Shown: positions 26,418 through 35,234 of the stretch, piece after piece
Position numbering within the stretch: position 1 is the stretch's first letter
How the letters are laid out: each line of letters opens with the position of its first letter
Assembly (NCBI GenBank): GCA_016458225.1
Contig: JAEMGR010000036.1
Span: 62,001-126,000 of the forward strand
Length of the DNA: 64,000 nt
Origin: Myxococcaceae bacterium JPH2
GTDB lineage: Bacteria > Myxococcota > Myxococcia > Myxococcales > Myxococcaceae
Direction of reading: 5' to 3'
The notes under the pieces: model-generated
What the model was told of the DNA's origin: nothing
Database searches by the model: none
The model's input: only the letters and a program-made list of their open reading frames with translations
Made by a program: the position numbers and the translations under genes

Positions 26418-26446
26418 ATTAGTCACATGCTGCTTGAACCTGTCAA
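26418..26446 (-). promoter_or_regulatory. Sigma-70-like promoter of the lipoprotein pair
   Basis: On the reverse strand TTGACA (26446-26441, consensus -35) is followed after exactly 17 bases by ACTAAT (26423-26418, 4 of 6 matches to TATAAT). This is one of the few consensus-like promoters in the window and predicts a start near 26411. Confidence 0.6.
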
Positions 26447-26453
26447 GACAGGT
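26438..26453. promoter_or_regulatory. Inverted repeat overlapping the -35 box (operator)
   Basis: ACCTGTC-AA-GACAGGT, 7-bp perfect arms with a 2-base centre, contains the whole -35 hexamer. A dimeric regulator bound here would occlude RNA polymerase. The regulator is not identifiable from the window. Confidence 0.5.
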
Positions 26454-26496
26454 ACGGGGCTTCGCCGTGAAACACAGACCAAGCCAATAAAAGATA

Positions 26497-27426
26497 TCAC
26501 CCGAAATGGTACGCCGAGAGGCGCAGCCCAAGGATGGATCCGTTGTAGGCGACGGTGCCTCGGTCCTGGCCCGCGGCGCCCGCGATGACCATCAGCGGCA
26601 GGAGGTGTTCCTCGCGCGGGTGCGCCAGTCGCGCGGCGGGGGCGTTGGCCCACTGTTTCAGGTGCTCATCCCGAGCGGCGGGTTCACGCGTCGCGGCGTC
26701 TCGCAGCCACGCATCGAAGGACTCCGCCACGGGACTGGCTTGCGGACCGAAGGCGCGCAGGTTGTGGAAGGTCATCCCGCTGCCCACGATGAAGACGCCT
26801 TCGTCTCGCAGCGGCGCGAGCGCGCGTCCCATGGCGAGGTGCTCGGCGGGGTCCAGGCCGCGCTTCAATGACAACTGCACGGTGGGCATCGCGGCGTCTG
26901 GGTAGGCGAGCTTGAGCGGCACGAACGTCCCGTGGTCGAAGCCTCGCTCCGCGTTCGCCGCGGTCTGGAATCCAGCCTTGCCGAGCAGCTCCTGCACGCG
27001 CGTCGCGAGCGCCGGGTCGCCGGGCGCGGGCCAGGTAATCTCATACGACTCGGGCGGGAAGCCGTAATAGTCATACAGCATGGGCGGGCGCGCGCCCGAC
27101 ATCACCGTGGGCACGGACTCCTCCCAGTGCGCGGAGATGATGAGCACCGCGCGCGGTGGCGTCTTCGGCAGCGTGCGAATGGAGCGCAGGTATCCGGCCA
27201 GCGCGGACAGCTCCGCCGGGTCTCCGAAGCCCAGGTCCACGAAGGGCCACGGGCCACCTCCGTGCGGAAGGAAGGCGACGGGCAGTCGCTCGCGGCGGTT
27301 CAGGGTAGGGCCGTCTCCGGAGGGGGCGTGTCCCTCGGTGGGAAGGGCCGCGAGCGTCGCGGCGCCAGCGAGGCCGGCGACCAGGGTGGTACGGCGGGTG
27401 AGGCGGTCATCGTGCTCGGTGCTCAT
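26497..27426 (-). CDS. LigB-type extradiol dioxygenase (DODA-like) with Tat-like leader
   Basis: 309 residues. ATG 27426 was chosen for AGGAAGAGG upstream. Class III extradiol ring-cleavage fold of the YgiD/4,5-DOPA dioxygenase group: metal and catalytic His in LPHGGGPWPF, ISAHWEE, FDHGTFVPL and GSGMTFHNL, in family order. Unusually, about 38 residues precede the domain and contain RRTTLVAGLAGAATLAALP, a twin-arginine-like leader, so this copy may act in the periplasm. The substrate is an unknown catechol. Confidence 0.85.
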   Translation of the reverse strand: MSTEHDDRLTRRTTLVAGLAGAATLAALPTEGHAPSGDGPTLNRRERLPVAFLPHGGGPWPFVDLGFGDPAELSALAGYLRSIRTLPKTPPRAVLIISAHWEESVPTVMSGARPPMLYDYYGFPPESYEITWPAPGDPALATRVQELLGKAGFQTAANAERGFDHGTFVPLKLAYPDAAMPTVQLSLKRGLDPAEHLAMGRALAPLRDEGVFIVGSGMTFHNLRAFGPQASPVAESFDAWLRDAATREPAARDEHLKQWANAPAARLAHPREEHLLPLMVIAGAAGQDRGTVAYNGSILGLRLSAYHFG

Positions 27427-27634
27427 GGGGTCCTCTTCCTGGGCGACGGGCGCCCCGGCTCGTGCGCCTCGGATGCCGGAGCGCGGGGCCCGTTGCGGCG
27501 GGCCTCGCGGGAGGACTCGTAGCAGGGCGCGGTCCTCGCGTCGCCGGCCTGGCGAGCGGGCAGGCGCCACGGCCGGTCAGGGGCAGGGATTCTCCCAGCC
27601 GTCAGCGCGGAGGGGCACGCCACCTTCCGCGGGC

Positions 27635-28102
27635 TCACCCCACGGCGAGGAGCGAGCGCAGTCCCACCAGGAACACAGCTCCCGTCGCGGTGATGAAGCC
27701 GAGTTGCAACAGCAACCGAGGCCACAATGACATCACCGGGACTCCCGCGATGCTCAGGTGCTCGCGCGCGGCCCGGGCATTCGCGGGGAACATGGCGACC
27801 AGCAGGAGCGACAACCCGAGCGCGGCCCACGCGGCCAGCGGTTGGAGTACCAAGCCCAGCGCTCCGGCCAGCTCGAGGATACCCGTGAGCGTCACCCACA
27901 GCTCGGGGCGGGGCAGGGCGTTCGGCACCATGCGGACCAGGTCCGGGCGACGCCGGCCCCAGTGCGCGGACGCGGTGAGGAGGAACATTCCGGCCAGGGC
28001 GAAGCGCAGCGGCGCGTACCACCCCGCGAGCGACGAGACACCGAGGAGCCCCAGGCCGGAGAGCAGGGCGAACAGCGAGACGAGGACGATGAGTGGAGCC
28101 AT
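27635..28102 (-). CDS. DoxX-like membrane protein
   Basis: 155 residues from ATG 28102. The nearby upstream TTG falls in the terminator tail of the previous gene and is rejected. Four transmembrane helices are seen, with SAHWGRRRPDLVRMVPNALPRPELWVTL (in parts) between helices 2 and 3, and GILELAGALGLVL, typical of DoxX/DUF4267-like small membrane proteins. Function in this family is poorly defined (quinone- or redox-linked in some members). Confidence 0.75.
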   Translation of the reverse strand: MAPLIVLVSLFALLSGLGLLGVSSLAGWYAPLRFALAGMFLLTASAHWGRRRPDLVRMVPNALPRPELWVTLTGILELAGALGLVLQPLAAWAALGLSLLLVAMFPANARAAREHLSIAGVPVMSLWPRLLLQLGFITATGAVFLVGLRSLLAVG

Positions 28103-28118
28103 GCCCTCAAAGTACAAA

Positions 28119-28134
28119 CCCGCCGAAGGGCGGG
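28119..28134 (-). terminator. Intrinsic terminator with UUCG-type loop
   Basis: Read on the reverse strand, CCCGCC-CTTC-GGCGGG is a stable 6-bp stem with a C(UUCG)G-type loop, followed by TTTGTACTTT. It lies 31 bases past the amidase stop and just before the DoxX start. Confidence 0.65.
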
Positions 28135-28165
28135 CTTGAACGAACTGGCTGGCTCGGGCGTGGGC

Positions 28166-29002
28166 TCAGGCCGGCTTGGTGATGCCGCTGCGCACGCGCT
28201 TCCAATCGAAGTTGGAGGCGGGGTCGTCCTTGCGGCCCTTGGGGACGGCGACGTCCTTGTGGCCCAGGATGTTCTCCATGGGCACCTTGTACTCCTGCTT
28301 CAGGAAGCCCACGAGCTGGGTGATGGACTTGTACTGCGCCTCGGTGAAGGCCGTCTTGCCGCTGCCGTCGTTGACGATCTCGATGCCGATGGAGCGCGCG
28401 TTCATGTCCGTGGGGACGCCGCGCAGCTCGGAGACGCCCGCGTGCCACGCGCGCTTCTCGTCTGCGACGAGCTGGTACACCTTCCCGTCACGGTCGATCA
28501 TGTAGTTCGCCGAGACCTTGCTCTTCGGATTGCGCATCCAGGAGAGGTCGGCCTTGCCGTCGTTGGACGCCGTGTGGTGCAGGATGATGGCGTCAATGGC
28601 CGTGCCGTTGCGCTCGTCGTAGTTGGGCGAGGGCGCGCTGATGACCGGCGGCTTGGTGAACTTGGTGGGCGGCGTGGTGGTGGTGCCGGAGAGCGCCTTG
28701 GTCAGCGCCGCCTGCGTCTTGGTTCCGTACGAGCCATCCACCGACAGCTTCTTGTCCGTCTGGAACTTCTTCACGGCGGCTTCGGTCTTCACGCCGTACG
28801 TGCCCGGACCCGAGGCGGCCGCTTCCTTCGTCAGGTAGCCCAGCTTCACCAGGGCGTCCTGGAGCTGCTTCACCTTGGGGCCCGAGTCCCCCTTCTTCAG
28901 GGGGGCAGCGGGCGCCGTCACGGGGGGGCTCGCCGCCGCGGCGGTGCGGGTCAGCGCAGCCGTTGTGACGCGAGGAGTCGAAGCCGAGGAGCGAACGGTC
29001 AT
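28166..29002 (-). CDS. N-acetylmuramoyl-L-alanine amidase with peptidoglycan-binding domain
   Basis: 278 residues from ATG 29002. Residues about 37-105 are a PG_binding_1 domain (LKKGDSGPKVKQLQDALVKLGYL, in parts, then a second half-repeat VKKFQTDKKLSVDGSYGTKT). Residues about 135-275 are an Amidase_2 (AmpD/PGRP) catalytic domain with zinc ligands in IILHHTAS and ILGHKDV and the late DDPASNFDW. It cleaves the sugar-peptide bond of murein, or acts against other bacteria. There is no clear signal peptide, only a Ser/Thr/Ala-rich leader of about 35 residues, so the export route is uncertain. Confidence 0.88.
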   Translation of the reverse strand: MTVRSSASTPRVTTAALTRTAAAASPPVTAPAAPLKKGDSGPKVKQLQDALVKLGYLTKEAAASGPGTYGVKTEAAVKKFQTDKKLSVDGSYGTKTQAALTKALSGTTTTPPTKFTKPPVISAPSPNYDERNGTAIDAIILHHTASNDGKADLSWMRNPKSKVSANYMIDRDGKVYQLVADEKRAWHAGVSELRGVPTDMNARSIGIEIVNDGSGKTAFTEAQYKSITQLVGFLKQEYKVPMENILGHKDVAVPKGRKDDPASNFDWKRVRSGITKPA

Positions 29003-29095
29003 GGCGGGTCCCGAGGAAAACGAAGTGATTCCAGCCCGATTGTCGTTCGTAGGGCTCCCGAGTTGCGTGGGGATGATCCGATTTCTCCGGGATTG

Positions 29096-32000
29096 TCACG
29101 GAGGTGTGTCCCGATCACGACGGAAGCGCTCCTGGAGGCCGTGGACGAAGGCATAGAACGTGGGCAGCGCCAGGAGGGTGAAGAGGGTGGATGTCAGGAG
29201 GCCGCCCACCATCACCACCGCGAGGGGCCGCTCAATCTCGGTGCCGTGCAGGGGCAGGACGAGCAGGGGCAGCAGGCCGAGGATGGCCGTTCCGGCGGTG
29301 AGGAGCTTGGGGCGGACGCGGCTGAGGCTGGCCTCGCGGATGGCCTCGGGGAACGAGCGTCCTCGGGCCAGGAGGTCCTTGGTCTGCGCGACGAGCACCA
29401 GGCCGTTCTGCACGGCGATGCCGAACAGACCGATGAGGCCCACGAGGCTGGAGACGTTCCACGTCTCGCCGGCGATGAGCAGCGCGAGGATGCCGCCCAC
29501 GAAGGCGTCCGGCAGCGTGGCGAGGATGACGAGCGCCTCGGCGAGCGAGTCGAGCGCGAGGTACAGCAGCACGAAGACGGCGAGCAGCGCGACGGCGATG
29601 GCCAGGGTGAGGGATTGCGCGGCGCGCTGCTGGCTCTCCACGCGTCCGCCCACGTCGAGGAAGTAGCCGGTGGGCAGGCTCAGCCCGGTGGCCAGCTTCT
29701 GGCGCACCTCGGCGGCGGTGCTCCCGAGGTCACGCCCGGCCACGCTGGCTTCGACCGCGATGCGGCGGCTCCCTGCCTCGCGCCGGATGCTACCCGCGCC
29801 GAAGGTCTCCTCGATCTGGGCGAGCTGGTTGAGCGGGATGCGCGTGCCGTCATGCCCATCCACGAGCAGGTTGCTCAAGGCGTTGAGGTCCCCCCGGCGG
29901 TGATCCGCCAGCCGCAGCACCAGGTCGTAGCGGCGCTGGCCCTTCCACACCTGGGAGAACTCCTCGCCCACCAGCCCCGTCTGCACGGCGCGGATGACGT
30001 CGCCGGGGGTGAGGCCCACGCGCGCCACGGCGGCGCGGTTCACGGTGACGCGAAGCTGCGGCAGGCCGCTGAGCTTCTCCACGCGCAGGTCCTCCACGCC
30101 CTCCACCGAGGCCATGAGCGCGCGCGCCTTCGCGGCCAGCGAGGAGAGCGTCTCCAGGTCCGGCCCGAAGATGCGCACCGAGAGGTCCGCGGGGCTGCCA
30201 CCCAGTCCCTCGTCGATGCGCATGCCCAGCGGCGTGGTGAACAGCGTGGTGACGCCTGGCACGCGGCTCACCGCGTCGCGCAGCGCGTCCTCCAGCTCAT
30301 CGAGGCTGCGCGTCCGGTCCTTCTTCAGGACGACGAGCACGTCCGAGAGCGTGTGCGGCATGGGGTCCTCGGTGCGCTCGGCGCGGCCGGTGCGGCGCAC
30401 CACGTCCTCCACCTCGGGGAAGCCGCGCAGCACGTCCTCCACGTGGTGGTTGAGGCGATCCACCTCTTCCAGTGACGCCTCGGGAGGCAGCACCGTCTGG
30501 AGCAGGAAGGCGCCCTCGTCCAGGCGGGGCATGAAGTCGCTGCCCACCGCGAAGGCCAGCCCCAAGGCGGGCACGGTGATGGCGAGCGCCACCAGCCGCA
30601 CGAGCCCCGCGCGACGCAGGCACGCCTCCAGGAGCGGCGCGTACACGGCCTTCACCTTGCGGATGAACCACACGTCCTCGGGCTTCTCGGGACGCGGCGC
30701 GCGCAGGAACAGTCCTGACGCCACCGGCACCAGCGTGAGCGCCAGGCCCAGCGAGGCCGCGAGGCAGGCCACCACCGCCGCCGCCAGCGGGCGGTACATG
30801 CGGCCCTCGATGCCCGCCATGGCGAACAGCGGGATGAAGACCGACACGACGATGAGGGTCGCGAAGGCGATGGGGCGTCCCACCTCCAGCGAGGCCGCGA
30901 GCGCCTCGTCGCGCACGGAGCGGCGTCCTGCGCCTTCGCGGAGGTCGTGGAGGATGTTCTCCGTCACGATGATGGCCGCGTCCACCAGCAGGCCCACGGC
31001 GATGGCCAGACCTCCCAGCGTCATGGTGTTCAGCCCGATGCCCGCCAGCTTCAGCAGCACGCCCGCGAGCGCCAGCGACAGCGGCAGGGTGAGCGTGACG
31101 ATGAGCGCCGCGCGCCAGTCTCCCAGCAGCGCGAAGAGCACGAGCACCACCAGGAAGGCGCCCAACAGGATGGCTCGGCCCACGCCGCCCAGCGCCGAGT
31201 CCACCAGCTCGGATTGGTCATACACGACGCGCAGCTGCACTCCGGGCGGCAGGCCCTGCTGGAGTTCATCGAGCGCGGCGCGCACGCCTTGGGCCACGCG
31301 CTGCGTGTCCGCGCCGAACTGCTTGATGACCCGGCAGCTCACCACCTCGCCCTTCAGTCGGTGCGCGATGCCGCGGCGCACGGCCGGCGCCTCGCGGACG
31401 TCCGCCACGTCCCCGAGCAACACCGGGGTGCCATCGCGGAGCGCCACCACGGTGCTGTGCAGGTCTTCGACGCTCTGGGCGCGGCCCACCGCGCGCACGG
31501 TCCACTCCATGGGGCCCTGCACGATGAAGCCACCGGAGGCGTTGAGGTTGGCGCCCTCCAGCGCGTGGCGCACCTCGCCCAGCGAGACGCCGCGCGCGAC
31601 CATCTGGTCGGGATCCATCCGCACCTGGAACTGACGCAGGTATCCACCCAGTCGCTCCACGCCCGCGACGCCGGGCACGGCGAGGAGGCGGTTCTTCACC
31701 TCGAACTCGGCCAGGTCCCGGAGCGTCATCAGGTCCGCGGCGCCGGGCTCGGCTTCGAGGGTGAACTCGAACACCTCGTTGAGTCGCCCGGTGAGGCTGG
31801 AGACGAGGGGCGCGTCCGTGCCGGCGGGCAGCTCGGCCTGGGCCTGGGCCACGCGCTCGGCCACGTACTGTCGGCTGCGGAAGTAGTCCGCGTCGGGCTC
31901 GAACTCCACGGTGACCTGCGACACACCGAGCTGTGACGTGGAGCGGATGCGGCGCACGTCCGGCAGGCCCGCGAGCGCCACCTCCATGGGGATGGCCACC

Positions 32001-32218
32001 GCGGTCTCCAGCTCCTCGGCGCCCATGGCCGCGTTCTGGACGATGACGTTGAAGATGGGCGCGGACAGGTCGGGGAACACGTCGCGGCGCAGCCCCTGGA
32101 GCGACACCGCGCCGAGCGCCGACAATGCGAGCGCCAGCACCACGGTGAGGCCAGGCCGCGAGAACGAGGCGCGCAGCACGCGCGCCACCCACGAGGACGG
32201 TGCGTGCTCAGTGCCCAT
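29096..32218 (-). CDS. Heavy-metal efflux RND pump (CusA/CzcA family)
   Basis: 1040 residues from ATG 32218, the full length of HME-RND pumps. It starts with a helix then QNAAMGAEELETAVAIPMEVAL, typical of the family. Transmembrane segment 4 reads GGLAIAVGLLVDAAIIVTEN, with Asp and Glu of the proton relay but Ala where CzcA-type pumps have the first Asp, as in CusA. The later TTPLGMRIDEGLGGSPADLSV is more CzcA-like, so metal specificity is not assigned. It forms a tripartite pump with the adaptor (11-bp overlap) and the TolC protein encoded upstream. Confidence 0.92.
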   Translation of the reverse strand: MGTEHAPSSWVARVLRASFSRPGLTVVLALALSALGAVSLQGLRRDVFPDLSAPIFNVIVQNAAMGAEELETAVAIPMEVALAGLPDVRRIRSTSQLGVSQVTVEFEPDADYFRSRQYVAERVAQAQAELPAGTDAPLVSSLTGRLNEVFEFTLEAEPGAADLMTLRDLAEFEVKNRLLAVPGVAGVERLGGYLRQFQVRMDPDQMVARGVSLGEVRHALEGANLNASGGFIVQGPMEWTVRAVGRAQSVEDLHSTVVALRDGTPVLLGDVADVREAPAVRRGIAHRLKGEVVSCRVIKQFGADTQRVAQGVRAALDELQQGLPPGVQLRVVYDQSELVDSALGGVGRAILLGAFLVVLVLFALLGDWRAALIVTLTLPLSLALAGVLLKLAGIGLNTMTLGGLAIAVGLLVDAAIIVTENILHDLREGAGRRSVRDEALAASLEVGRPIAFATLIVVSVFIPLFAMAGIEGRMYRPLAAAVVACLAASLGLALTLVPVASGLFLRAPRPEKPEDVWFIRKVKAVYAPLLEACLRRAGLVRLVALAITVPALGLAFAVGSDFMPRLDEGAFLLQTVLPPEASLEEVDRLNHHVEDVLRGFPEVEDVVRRTGRAERTEDPMPHTLSDVLVVLKKDRTRSLDELEDALRDAVSRVPGVTTLFTTPLGMRIDEGLGGSPADLSVRIFGPDLETLSSLAAKARALMASVEGVEDLRVEKLSGLPQLRVTVNRAAVARVGLTPGDVIRAVQTGLVGEEFSQVWKGQRRYDLVLRLADHRRGDLNALSNLLVDGHDGTRIPLNQLAQIEETFGAGSIRREAGSRRIAVEASVAGRDLGSTAAEVRQKLATGLSLPTGYFLDVGGRVESQQRAAQSLTLAIAVALLAVFVLLYLALDSLAEALVILATLPDAFVGGILALLIAGETWNVSSLVGLIGLFGIAVQNGLVLVAQTKDLLARGRSFPEAIREASLSRVRPKLLTAGTAILGLLPLLVLPLHGTEIERPLAVVMVGGLLTSTLFTLLALPTFYAFVHGLQERFRRDRDTPP

Positions 32219-33398
32219 GTTCGTCGCCTCCGCCGCTCGACTTCTCCACCTCGGCCTTGAGGAGGAAGGCGCCCTCCACCACCACGCGCTCGCCGGCCTT
32301 CAGCCCGGAGAGCACCTCCACCGAGTCCCCCAGCGTGCGGCCTCGCCCCACCTCGCGCCGCTCGAACATTCCCTTCTCCTCGGTGGGGAGGAACACCACC
32401 CAGCCGTCCTCGAGGCGCTGGAGCGCCGCCGCGGGCACCGTGGTGATGGTGCTGCCGGGACCGCCCAGGGGAATGGAGGCGGAGGCGGACATGCCGGGGC
32501 GCAGCAGGCCCTCGGGGTTCGCCAGCTCCAGTCTCACCGAGAGCGTGCGCGATGCGGCGTCCACGCGCTGCCCCACGTGACGCACGCGCGCGCTGAACTC
32601 CTTGCCGGGAAACGCGGCGAAGGTGACGCGCGCCTCGGTGCCGGGCTGGAGGCGCACCGCGTCCCGCTCGAAGGCGTGCACGATGAGCCACAGCGAGCCC
32701 AGGTCGCCGATGCGGAAGAGCGGGCGCGTGGGCTCGGCCATCTGTCCGAGCCGCGCGTCGCGCTCGATGACCGTGCCGTCGATGGGCGCGCGCAGGAGGA
32801 CGCCGGGGGATGCGGCGTCGGCGGTGTCGTCTCCCTTCGCGCCCAGGGCCACCAGCGCGGCGCGGGCGGCGGACACTTCGGCGTCCGCGGCGGTGGCGTC
32901 GGCCTCGGCGGCCTGGGCGTCCTTCTCCGCGACGATGTGCTCGGTGGCCAGCGTGCGCTTGCGCTCGGCGGCCTGTCTCGCGACGGTGGCGCGGGCCTGC
33001 GCGGCGCGCAGGTTGGCGCGCTCGCGGCCCAGCTCGGGGCTGCGCACGTCCGCGAGCGGCTCACCTGCTCGAACGTGTTGGCCGGTGGTGACGAAGACCG
33101 CGTGCACCCGGGCGGGGACGGGCGGGGCCACCTCGGCGTACGCGTCTTCTCCGAAGGTCAACTCTCCCAGGACGGTGACGCTCTCTCCACCCGGGCGCAC
33201 TTCCACTGGGGAGGTGGTGACGCGCAGGTCGCGCAGCATCTCGGGCGCGATGTGGACGTGGGATTCGTCGTGCTTGCCTTCGGGGTTCGCGGCGCTCGCG
33301 CCTTCGTCATGCGCGGGGGCGTCCTCGTGCGCGGGCGCGTCGCGCTTGCATGCGGTGAGGGGGAGCAGGGCGGCGAGCAGCAGTGCGTAGGACTTCAT
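32208..33398 (-). CDS. RND efflux periplasmic adaptor lipoprotein (CusB/CzcB-like)
   Basis: 396 residues from ATG 33398, overlapping the TolC stop as ATGA. Lipobox LTAC at about residue 17. A His/Asp/Glu-rich stretch follows the Cys (HEDAPAHDEGASAANPEGKHDESHVH) and is a likely metal-binding tail. The lipoyl half (VHAVFVTTGQHVRAGEPLADVRSPELG, in parts), a long helical hairpin, and the beta-barrel/MP domains make up a standard membrane-fusion protein. It ends in another His/Asp tail (GGGDEHGH). It links pump and outer-membrane channel. Confidence 0.9.
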   Translation of the reverse strand: MKSYALLLAALLPLTACKRDAPAHEDAPAHDEGASAANPEGKHDESHVHIAPEMLRDLRVTTSPVEVRPGGESVTVLGELTFGEDAYAEVAPPVPARVHAVFVTTGQHVRAGEPLADVRSPELGRERANLRAAQARATVARQAAERKRTLATEHIVAEKDAQAAEADATAADAEVSAARAALVALGAKGDDTADAASPGVLLRAPIDGTVIERDARLGQMAEPTRPLFRIGDLGSLWLIVHAFERDAVRLQPGTEARVTFAAFPGKEFSARVRHVGQRVDAASRTLSVRLELANPEGLLRPGMSASASIPLGGPGSTITTVPAAALQRLEDGWVVFLPTEEKGMFERREVGRGRTLGDSVEVLSGLKAGERVVVEGAFLLKAEVEKSSGGGDEHGH

Positions 33399-34630
33399 GG
33401 AAGGACTCCCATCTCGACGGCGAGCTGGACGCGGGCGAGGGCGGCGAGGAGCAGCGCGTCCAGCCACGCGGCCCGGGTGTCACGTGTGTCGCGACGGACG
33501 AGGAGGAACTCGGCGAGCCCCATCTCTCCGACCTCGTAGGCGCGGCGCGCGAGGGCGGCGTTCTCGTCCAACAGGGGAAGGGCTTCTTGCTCCAGCAGCA
33601 CCACGGCTTCTTGTCGCTTGCGGTCCAAGGCCCGCGCGGACGCGAGGCTCACCTCGCGCGAACGCCGCGCCGCCTCCAGTGCGCTGCTCATGCGCTGCAC
33701 GCGCGCCTCGGCCGTGACGCGGGTCTCCTGCCCGCGGGCGAAGAGCGGCAGCGGCACGCTCAGGGTCCCGAGCACGGCCGTCTCGTCGGCCTCTCTCTGA
33801 TAGCGCACGCCCACGCCCAGGTCGGGCCAGGCCTCGCCACGTCCCAAGCGCAGCTCTGCTTCGGCGCGAGTGACCTCCGCCTCCAAGGCCGCCAGGTCCG
33901 GGCGCGCGCGCGCCTCGCTGGGCGCATTCACGGGACGAGAGGCCAGGGCGCGCAGCTCTCCCTTGGGCTCCAGGGGGACCTCGGGGCCCAGCCCCAGCAC
34001 GAGGCGCAGCGCGCCCAGCGTCGCCTCGGCGTCGCCCTCCGCGTCCGCCACGTCCGCGCGAGCCCTCGCCAGGGCCACGCGCGCCACGTTCACGTCCACG
34101 CGGGGCACGTCGCCCGCGTCGAGTCGTCGCTGCGTGGAGGAGGCCGTCTCCCGAGCGGCCTCCTCCGCCTGCCGCGCGAGCCCCAGCCGCTCCTGGGCAT
34201 GGAGCGCGCGCAGGAACGCCTCCGCGGCCTCTCCCACGACGCGCCGCTCGGTGTCTCGCTGTCGCTGCTGCTCCGCGGACAGCCCCGCGCGCGCCGCGTC
34301 CCGCCGAGCCCCTTGCTGGCCCGCGAGCTCGAGCGGCTGCGTGAGCCCCACCGCCACGTCGATTCCGCGCGCGCCATCCACCCGGGTTCGAGGGCCGACC
34401 TCGGCTTCGAGGACGGGGTTGGCGCGCAAGAAGGGCGCGGCGCCCGCGACGGGGCCTTGGGCCTCGGCCACGCGGCCTTGGGCCTCGACCACCGCGGGCG
34501 CGCGCTGACGGGCGCGGGCCAGGGCCTCTTCGAAAGTGAGCGCTGGGAGCTGGGCCGCGCCGAGACGTGGCCAGAGGAGCGCGGCGGCGAGCCCGAGGGC
34601 GGCCGACGCGAGTCGACGATGCGACGACAT
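33395..34630 (-). CDS. TolC-family outer-membrane efflux protein (CusC/CzcC-like)
   Basis: 411 residues from ATG 34630, with a Sec signal peptide cleaved near GAA-QL. Two internally similar halves of long helices (LTFEEALARARQRAPAVVEAQGRVAEA and the later RPDLAALEAEVTRAEAELRLGRGEAWPDLGVG, seen in parts) are the OEP repeats of trimeric outer-membrane channels. It is coupled to the adaptor gene by ATGA. Confidence 0.9.
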   Translation of the reverse strand: MSSHRRLASAALGLAAALLWPRLGAAQLPALTFEEALARARQRAPAVVEAQGRVAEAQGPVAGAAPFLRANPVLEAEVGPRTRVDGARGIDVAVGLTQPLELAGQQGARRDAARAGLSAEQQRQRDTERRVVGEAAEAFLRALHAQERLGLARQAEEAARETASSTQRRLDAGDVPRVDVNVARVALARARADVADAEGDAEATLGALRLVLGLGPEVPLEPKGELRALASRPVNAPSEARARPDLAALEAEVTRAEAELRLGRGEAWPDLGVGVRYQREADETAVLGTLSVPLPLFARGQETRVTAEARVQRMSSALEAARRSREVSLASARALDRKRQEAVVLLEQEALPLLDENAALARRAYEVGEMGLAEFLLVRRDTRDTRAAWLDALLLAALARVQLAVEMGVLP

Positions 34631-34689
34631 GGAATGAACCTCGCGAGACGATGGCGGTCGCCGGGCGCGGGCGCGCACGGAACCTGGTT

Positions 34690-34717
34690 CACGGGCACGC
34701 CGCGCGCGGGGCCCGTG
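34690..34717 (-). other. Stem-loop in the leader of the TolC gene
   Basis: 7-bp arms CACGGGC / GCCCGTG enclose a GC palindrome (CGCGCGCG-type) in the 101-base gap between the Cys-rich gene and the TolC gene. Possible attenuator or mRNA-processing structure; no further support. Confidence 0.25.
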
Positions 34718-34731
34718 GACACGAACTCGGC

Positions 34732-35064
34732 CTACGCGCGAGCCGTCCTGGGGACGTGTCGGATGTCGCCCACGTCCGCGGAGGTGGGCGGGAGGTCGTC
34801 GGTGGGCAGGAGACGCGGAGGCGACAGCCTCACGAGCCCCACGCCGAGGCTGACGGGGAGCGCGGCGGTCCGCACATGCGAGCAGCAGGCGCAGTCCAAG
34901 CAAGTGGGCGCGCACTGACCCGGGTCGTCATCGTCCGAGCAACGCTGATGGCACACGTCGCTCGACTCGGCGGCGAGCAAGGGGACCAGGCCCCCGCCGC
35001 TCGGCGCGCAGAACCACAAGACGAGGCAGAGCCAGAGTCGAAGCAAGCGCGGGCCTTCTAGCAT
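34732..35064 (-). CDS. Small exported Cys-rich protein at head of metal efflux operon
   Basis: 110 residues from ATG 35064. A signal peptide (LLRLWLCLVLWFCAPSGGG) is followed by a dense acidic/Cys region, DVCHQRCSDDDDPGQCAPTC then LDCACCSH: eight Cys with two His in about 30 residues. The tail is Pro-rich and low in Cys. Cys/His/Asp clusters of this kind bind soft metals, and the position directly before the TolC, adaptor and pump genes supports a periplasmic metal-binding or metallochaperone role. I know no family name for it. Confidence 0.7.
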   Translation of the reverse strand: MLEGPRLLRLWLCLVLWFCAPSGGGLVPLLAAESSDVCHQRCSDDDDPGQCAPTCLDCACCSHVRTAALPVSLGVGLVRLSPPRLLPTDDLPPTSADVGDIRHVPRTARA

Positions 35065-35234
35065 GAAGGCGGGCAAGCATGGAGGGCGGCAAAGGCCCAC
35101 GTGTCCACATGCGCCGGCGCGTCGCGTTGACTCGCGAACCCTTGGCGCGACGAACCCCACCGCGGCCCCTGCCCAACCCCGCGCGCCGTCACCAGTTCCC
35201 AGGTGCGTCACGGACCCAGCGATGGGGGACATGT

